DNA of 64,000 nucleotides from Chryseobacterium sp. R2A-55 (lineage in GTDB: Bacteria > Bacteroidota > Bacteroidia > Flavobacteriales > Weeksellaceae). The notes beneath the pieces were generated by a model. That model did not search any database. It saw only the letters and a list, made by a program, of their open reading frames with translations, and was not told where the DNA came from. How positions within the stretch are numbered: position 1 is the stretch's first letter; every line of letters starts with the position of its first letter. The stretch spans positions 248,001-312,000 of the forward strand of contig NZ_JACBFP010000002.1 of assembly GCF_021401085.1 (NCBI RefSeq), read 5' to 3'. This document shows, one piece after another, positions 60,683-64,000 of the stretch. The position numbers and the translations under genes were made by a program.

Positions 60683-60715
60683 AAAGTCTCAGAAATTTTT
60701 TCTGGGACTTTTTCG
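60683..60715 (+). terminator. Terminator after rpoZ
   Basis: AAAGTCTCAGA (60683-60693) pairs with TCTGGGACTTT (60701-60711) with one wobble, followed by T's. Confidence 0.85.
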
Positions 60716-60778
60716 TATCCATGAACTCGGGCATTTCTAAAATTTTGAGTAAATTCGTTTCGCTTAAATAATTACTCC

Positions 60779-61984
60779 ATGACACTTCAGGGAAAAAGAA
60801 TCATCATTTGCATTTCCGGCGGAATCGCTGCCTACAAAATCAATTTCCTAATCCGGGATTTGGTTAAAAAAGGAGCGGAAGTTCAAGTGCTAATGACGCC
60901 TTCCGCAGCAGATTTCATCTCTCAACTGACACTTTCAACGCTTTCGAAAAAACCGGTTTTTTCAGATTTTTATTCCGAAAACGGAACCTGGAACAATCAT
61001 GTGGAATTGGCACTTTGGGCGGATTTGATGCTCATAGCTCCTTGCACCGCAAATACTTTGGCAAAAATGGTCCACGGACTTTGCGACAATTTGGTGATGG
61101 CAACCTATATGTCTGCAAAATGTCCTGTGTTGATCGCACCGGCGATGGATTTAGATATGTATCGGCATCCCACGACCCAACAGAACTTGGAATTGGCAGA
61201 AGATTTCGGACACTTCATCATTCCAGCAGAAATGGGCGAACTCGCAAGTGGACTGATCGGGCAGGGAAGAATGGCAGAACCGGAAACGATTCTGAAGCAA
61301 ATTGAGTACTGCTTTAGTTCAAACCAAAACCGACAGACTCTGAATGGGAAAACCGTTTTAATCACGGCGGGACCGACTTATGAAGCGATTGACCCCGTTC
61401 GGTTTATCGGGAATCATTCCTCTGGAAAAATGGGATTTGCATTGGCGGAAGAAGCCGCGAATAGGGGAGCGAAAGTAATTCTAATTTCTGGCCCCACTTC
61501 GCAGAAAACCGGGGATCCAAATATTGAAATCCACCAAGTGACCACAGCAAGAGAGATGTTTGATGAGGTGTTTAAGTTCTATGAAATGGCGGATATTGCC
61601 ATTGCAAGTGCAGCTGTTGCCGATTATGCACCGAAAGTAGTGGCCAAAGAAAAAATCAAAAAAAGTGAGGATTCTTTAACCATCGAATTAATCAAAAATC
61701 CGGATATTTTAAAAACAATGGGCGAAAAAAAGACCAAACAATTTTTGGTAGGATTCGCTTTGGAAACCCAGAATGAGGAGGAAAACGCAAAATCAAAGCT
61801 GGAAAAGAAAAATTTGGATATGATCGTTTTGAATTCGCTTCGCGATGAAGGAGCGGGTTTTAAGAATGACACCAATAAAATTAAAATTCTTACCAAAAAC
61901 GAACTTTCAGAATTCCCGTTAAAGTCCAAAAATGAAGTGGCAAAAGATATTTTAAATTTCGTGGAAGCCCAGATTCTGAAATAA
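60779..61984 (+). CDS. coaBC: Bifunctional phosphopantothenoylcysteine decarboxylase/phosphopantothenate-cysteine ligase
   Basis: A 401-residue CoaBC. The N-terminal flavin-dependent decarboxylase has ICISGGIAAYK, the active-site His in GTWNNHVEL, and APAMDLDMYRHP. The C-terminal ligase has ITAGPTYEAIDPVRFIGNHS, KMGFALAEEA and AAVADYAPK. It makes 4'-phosphopantetheine for coenzyme A. It lies 28 bp before the DUF4835 gene. Confidence 0.96.
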   Translation: MTLQGKRIIICISGGIAAYKINFLIRDLVKKGAEVQVLMTPSAADFISQLTLSTLSKKPVFSDFYSENGTWNNHVELALWADLMLIAPCTANTLAKMVHGLCDNLVMATYMSAKCPVLIAPAMDLDMYRHPTTQQNLELAEDFGHFIIPAEMGELASGLIGQGRMAEPETILKQIEYCFSSNQNRQTLNGKTVLITAGPTYEAIDPVRFIGNHSSGKMGFALAEEAANRGAKVILISGPTSQKTGDPNIEIHQVTTAREMFDEVFKFYEMADIAIASAAVADYAPKVVAKEKIKKSEDSLTIELIKNPDILKTMGEKKTKQFLVGFALETQNEEENAKSKLEKKNLDMIVLNSLRDEGAGFKNDTNKIKILTKNELSEFPLKSKNEVAKDILNFVEAQILK

Positions 61985-62012
61985 TATTGCTAAATTTCCG
62001 TTCTCAAACTTT

Positions 62013-62927
62013 ATGTCAAAAATGAAGAAAATTCTCACCATATTCATGCTGATTTTCTGCGTGAACGCCAGTTTTTCGCAGGAACTTTTGGCCACCGTGC
62101 AAATCAACGCGCAACAAATTGCCGGAAGCAATACCCAGGTGTATAAAACACTCGAAAAAAGTCTGCGCGATTTCATCAACAACACAAGTTGGACCGGAAA
62201 GCGACTTCAGAATTTCGAAAAGATCAAATGCAATTTTGCAATTGTGATCAATGAAAGAAGCGGGAACAGTGGTTTCAAGGGAAGCATAGTGGTGCAGGCG
62301 GTTCGTCCGGTTTTCGGCTCTACTTATGAAAGTCCCTTAATCAATATCAATGACACCAATTTTTCCTTTGAATACACTGAAAATGAAAATCTGGTTTTTA
62401 ATGAAAGACAATTTTCCGGGAAGAACTTGATTGATGTCATTAGCTTTTATGTGTACACCATTTTGGGTTATGACGGCGACAGTTTTAAAGTTCGTGGCGG
62501 ACAGGAATATTTTGAAAAAGCACTGAAAATCTCCAACAATTCCCAAAACCAAAATTTTGCCGGTTGGTCTGTGATGGAAGGAACCAGAACACGAGGCGCA
62601 TTGATCGATAACCTCATGAAACCTGAACAGTCAACATTGCGAAACCTCTATTACACCTATCACCGAGCTGGATTGGATAACCTAGCAAAGCAAGATCAGT
62701 CATCCGCAAAGCGAATTATTTTCGATGCCTTGATGCAGCTGAAAACCTATGAAAACAGCTTCCAGATGAACTACCCGATCAATCTTTTCATTGATACCAA
62801 AAAACAGGAAATCTTCGATATTTTCAATAACGGAAATAATGCCGGGGTGAACATGTCTGATCTGAAGGCATTGTTCGTGACCTTTGCCCCTAAAGATATC
62901 GACAGTAAATGGAATAAATGGAAATAG
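62013..62927 (+). CDS. DUF4835 family secreted protein
   Basis: A 304-residue protein with a signal peptide (LTIFMLIFCVNASFSQ). Its typical start is ELLATVQINAQQIAGSNTQV; further on are NFAIVINERSGN and YDGDSFKVRGGQEYFEKALK. The family lies between coaBC and recN across Bacteroidetes. It has been linked to gliding/type IX secretion-related functions only loosely, so role is unassigned. Confidence 0.88.
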   Translation: MSKMKKILTIFMLIFCVNASFSQELLATVQINAQQIAGSNTQVYKTLEKSLRDFINNTSWTGKRLQNFEKIKCNFAIVINERSGNSGFKGSIVVQAVRPVFGSTYESPLININDTNFSFEYTENENLVFNERQFSGKNLIDVISFYVYTILGYDGDSFKVRGGQEYFEKALKISNNSQNQNFAGWSVMEGTRTRGALIDNLMKPEQSTLRNLYYTYHRAGLDNLAKQDQSSAKRIIFDALMQLKTYENSFQMNYPINLFIDTKKQEIFDIFNNGNNAGVNMSDLKALFVTFAPKDIDSKWNKWK

Positions 62928-63037
62928 CGGCTGTTTTGTAGGGAGGTCTTGTGACTTACCCGGAACAGAAAGTCTTTTTTTATGATGCAGATTTTCATTC
63001 TTAATTTGCGACGAAGCCTCATTTTGCTGCATTATTA

Positions 63038-63099
63038 TCGTAATTCTAATTTCGTATTTCGTATTTTTACAGCATTAATTTCGTAATTCTAATTTCGTA
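63038..63099 (+). repeat. Short direct repeats before recN
   Basis: TCGTAATTCTAATTTCGTA occurs twice (63038-63056 and 63081-63099), 43 bp apart, within an AT-rich leader containing further TTTCGTA pieces. Confidence 0.6.
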
Positions 63100-63116
63100 A
63101 TTCGTACTTCAAAAAA

Positions 63117-64000
63117 ATGCTTTCCAGGATTTTCATTCAAAATTTTGCCCTGATCGATTCGCTTGAAATTACATTAAACAAAGGTTTACAGGTAATTACA
63201 GGAGAAACCGGTGCGGGAAAATCCATTATCCTGGGTGCGCTGCGTTTGATTTTGGGGGAAAGAGCCGATACAAAATCCATCCAGAATTCTGAAACTAAAA
63301 GTATCGTTGAAGCTGAATTTCAGCTCAATGAAAACTTTAGAAACTTTTTTGAAGAAAACGATCTGGATTTTGAAAAGCATACCGTCATAAGAAGGGAAAT
63401 TCTGCCGACCGGGAAATCCAGAGCGTTTATAAATGATGTTCCAACCACACTGGAAACGCTGAAAAGCCTGTCATCTCAGTTAATTGATATTCATTCGCAA
63501 TTTGAATCCTCCAATTTATTTGAAGAGGAATATCAATTCAAAATTATTGATGGACTTTCAGCCAATAAGAAGTTGATTGTCAATTACCAAAACGAATTCT
63601 ACCACTTTAAAAAACTTGAGAAAGATTTACGGGATTTAAAAACCCGGCTTTCCGAAGGAAATAAAGAGAGCGATTATAAGACTTTTTTGCTGAATGAGCT
63701 GCTCGAAGCGAATTTGGATGAAGTGGATTTAGACGATTTGCAAAATGCCATCAGCAAAAATGAAAATGCCGAGGCGATTGCCGAAAATCTTTCGCAGATT
63801 TTTGCAAAACTTGATTTGGAGGAAATCGGACTGCTCGATTCTTTCAACGAAATCAAGAATAAGCTGTCGAAAGTGGCTTCGCTTTCACATGAGTTTTCAT
63901 TGCTGAATCAAAGATTGGAAGAAAATTTCCTGGAGTTTAAAGACATTATTTTCGAGCTTCAAAACGAGTCCGAAAAAATCGAAACCAACCCCGAAGTTTT
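63117..64000 (+). CDS. recN: DNA repair protein RecN, N-terminal part (cut by window edge)
   Basis: The visible 294 residues start MLSRIFIQNFALIDSLEITL with Walker A ITGETGAGKSIILGAL, then ILGERADTKSI and IDIHSQFESSNLF (the RecN QHE-type segment in variant form). A coiled coil begins at about residue 160. The C-terminal ATPase half lies outside the window. RecN is an SMC-like protein in double-strand-break repair. The start ATG is at 63117. Confidence 0.95.
   Translation, partial: MLSRIFIQNFALIDSLEITLNKGLQVITGETGAGKSIILGALRLILGERADTKSIQNSETKSIVEAEFQLNENFRNFFEENDLDFEKHTVIRREILPTGKSRAFINDVPTTLETLKSLSSQLIDIHSQFESSNLFEEEYQFKIIDGLSANKKLIVNYQNEFYHFKKLEKDLRDLKTRLSEGNKESDYKTFLLNELLEANLDEVDLDDLQNAISKNENAEAIAENLSQIFAKLDLEEIGLLDSFNEIKNKLSKVASLSHEFSLLNQRLEENFLEFKDIIFELQNESEKIETNPEV

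Overview
The window looks like a chromosomal segment of a low-GC flavobacterium, probably a Chryseobacterium/Kaistella-type member of the Weeksellaceae. This placement is an inference from family content: DUF4835, DUF4251 and DUF3857 proteins, a Bacteroidetes-type omega subunit, the gene order bamD-rpoZ-coaBC-DUF4835-recN, and TAnnTTTG-type -7 promoter boxes. No rRNA was seen. One tRNA, tRNA-Asn(GTT), was found. I see no prophage, insertion sequence or CRISPR array. Most of the window is ordinary core genome.

Layout. 1-6.7 kb, minus strand: a glycosyltransferase cut by the window edge, a small conserved protein, two Fe-S oxidoreductase subunits with an MlaD/MCE lipid-transport protein upstream, and a membrane-anchored SurA/PpiD-like isomerase. 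6.9-20.8 kb, mostly plus: lon, an AI-2E family permease, DUF4349 and DUF3857 proteins, pgi, folD, queE, an orphan WcaJ-like sugar transferase, and mlaE-mlaF overlapping a small beta-barrel gene. 20.8-35.1 kb, mixed strands: an M48 lipoprotein protease, a DUF59 Fe-S assembly protein, exonucleases, CsaA, a c-type cytochrome, a dipeptide epimerase, meaB, two OsmC paralogues (one lacking the peroxidatic Cys), HMG-CoA lyase, pepT, lysA, a DnaQ exonuclease with a decayed GIY-YIG domain, and a HerA-like ATPase.

Two accessory modules follow. At 35.3-38.7 kb a small His/Cys/Met-rich protein, a lipoprotein with two Met/His-rich YtkA/FixH-like halves, and an outer-membrane receptor carrying the OprC/NosA copper motifs (CxxxM and HxM) form a likely copper-acquisition module. 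At 39.4-43.8 kb there is a persulfide/sulfur module: TauE/SafE permease, persulfide dioxygenase-rhodanese fusion, two more rhodaneses, cupin, two small membrane proteins and thioredoxin. Several of its genes are joined by overlapping start and stop codons.

The most unusual locus is 46.81-48.42 kb. An intact tRNA-Asn is followed by four head-to-tail 384/385-bp units. Each unit carries a terminator hairpin, an intact 102-codon GIY-YIG nuclease gene whose ATG directly follows the terminator T-tract, and a remodelled tRNA-like element whose 5' part encodes the nuclease C-terminus. Every unit boundary coincides with a copy of the tRNA 3' end. A cluster of three secreted TonB_C-like proteins follows, then miaB, a sigma-54 activator, lptE, a TPR protein, a half-size TauE protein, and (minus strand) DUF4126, rnpA, tcdA and tatD. 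The window ends with a TetR regulator and the bamD-to-recN block; recN is cut by the window edge.
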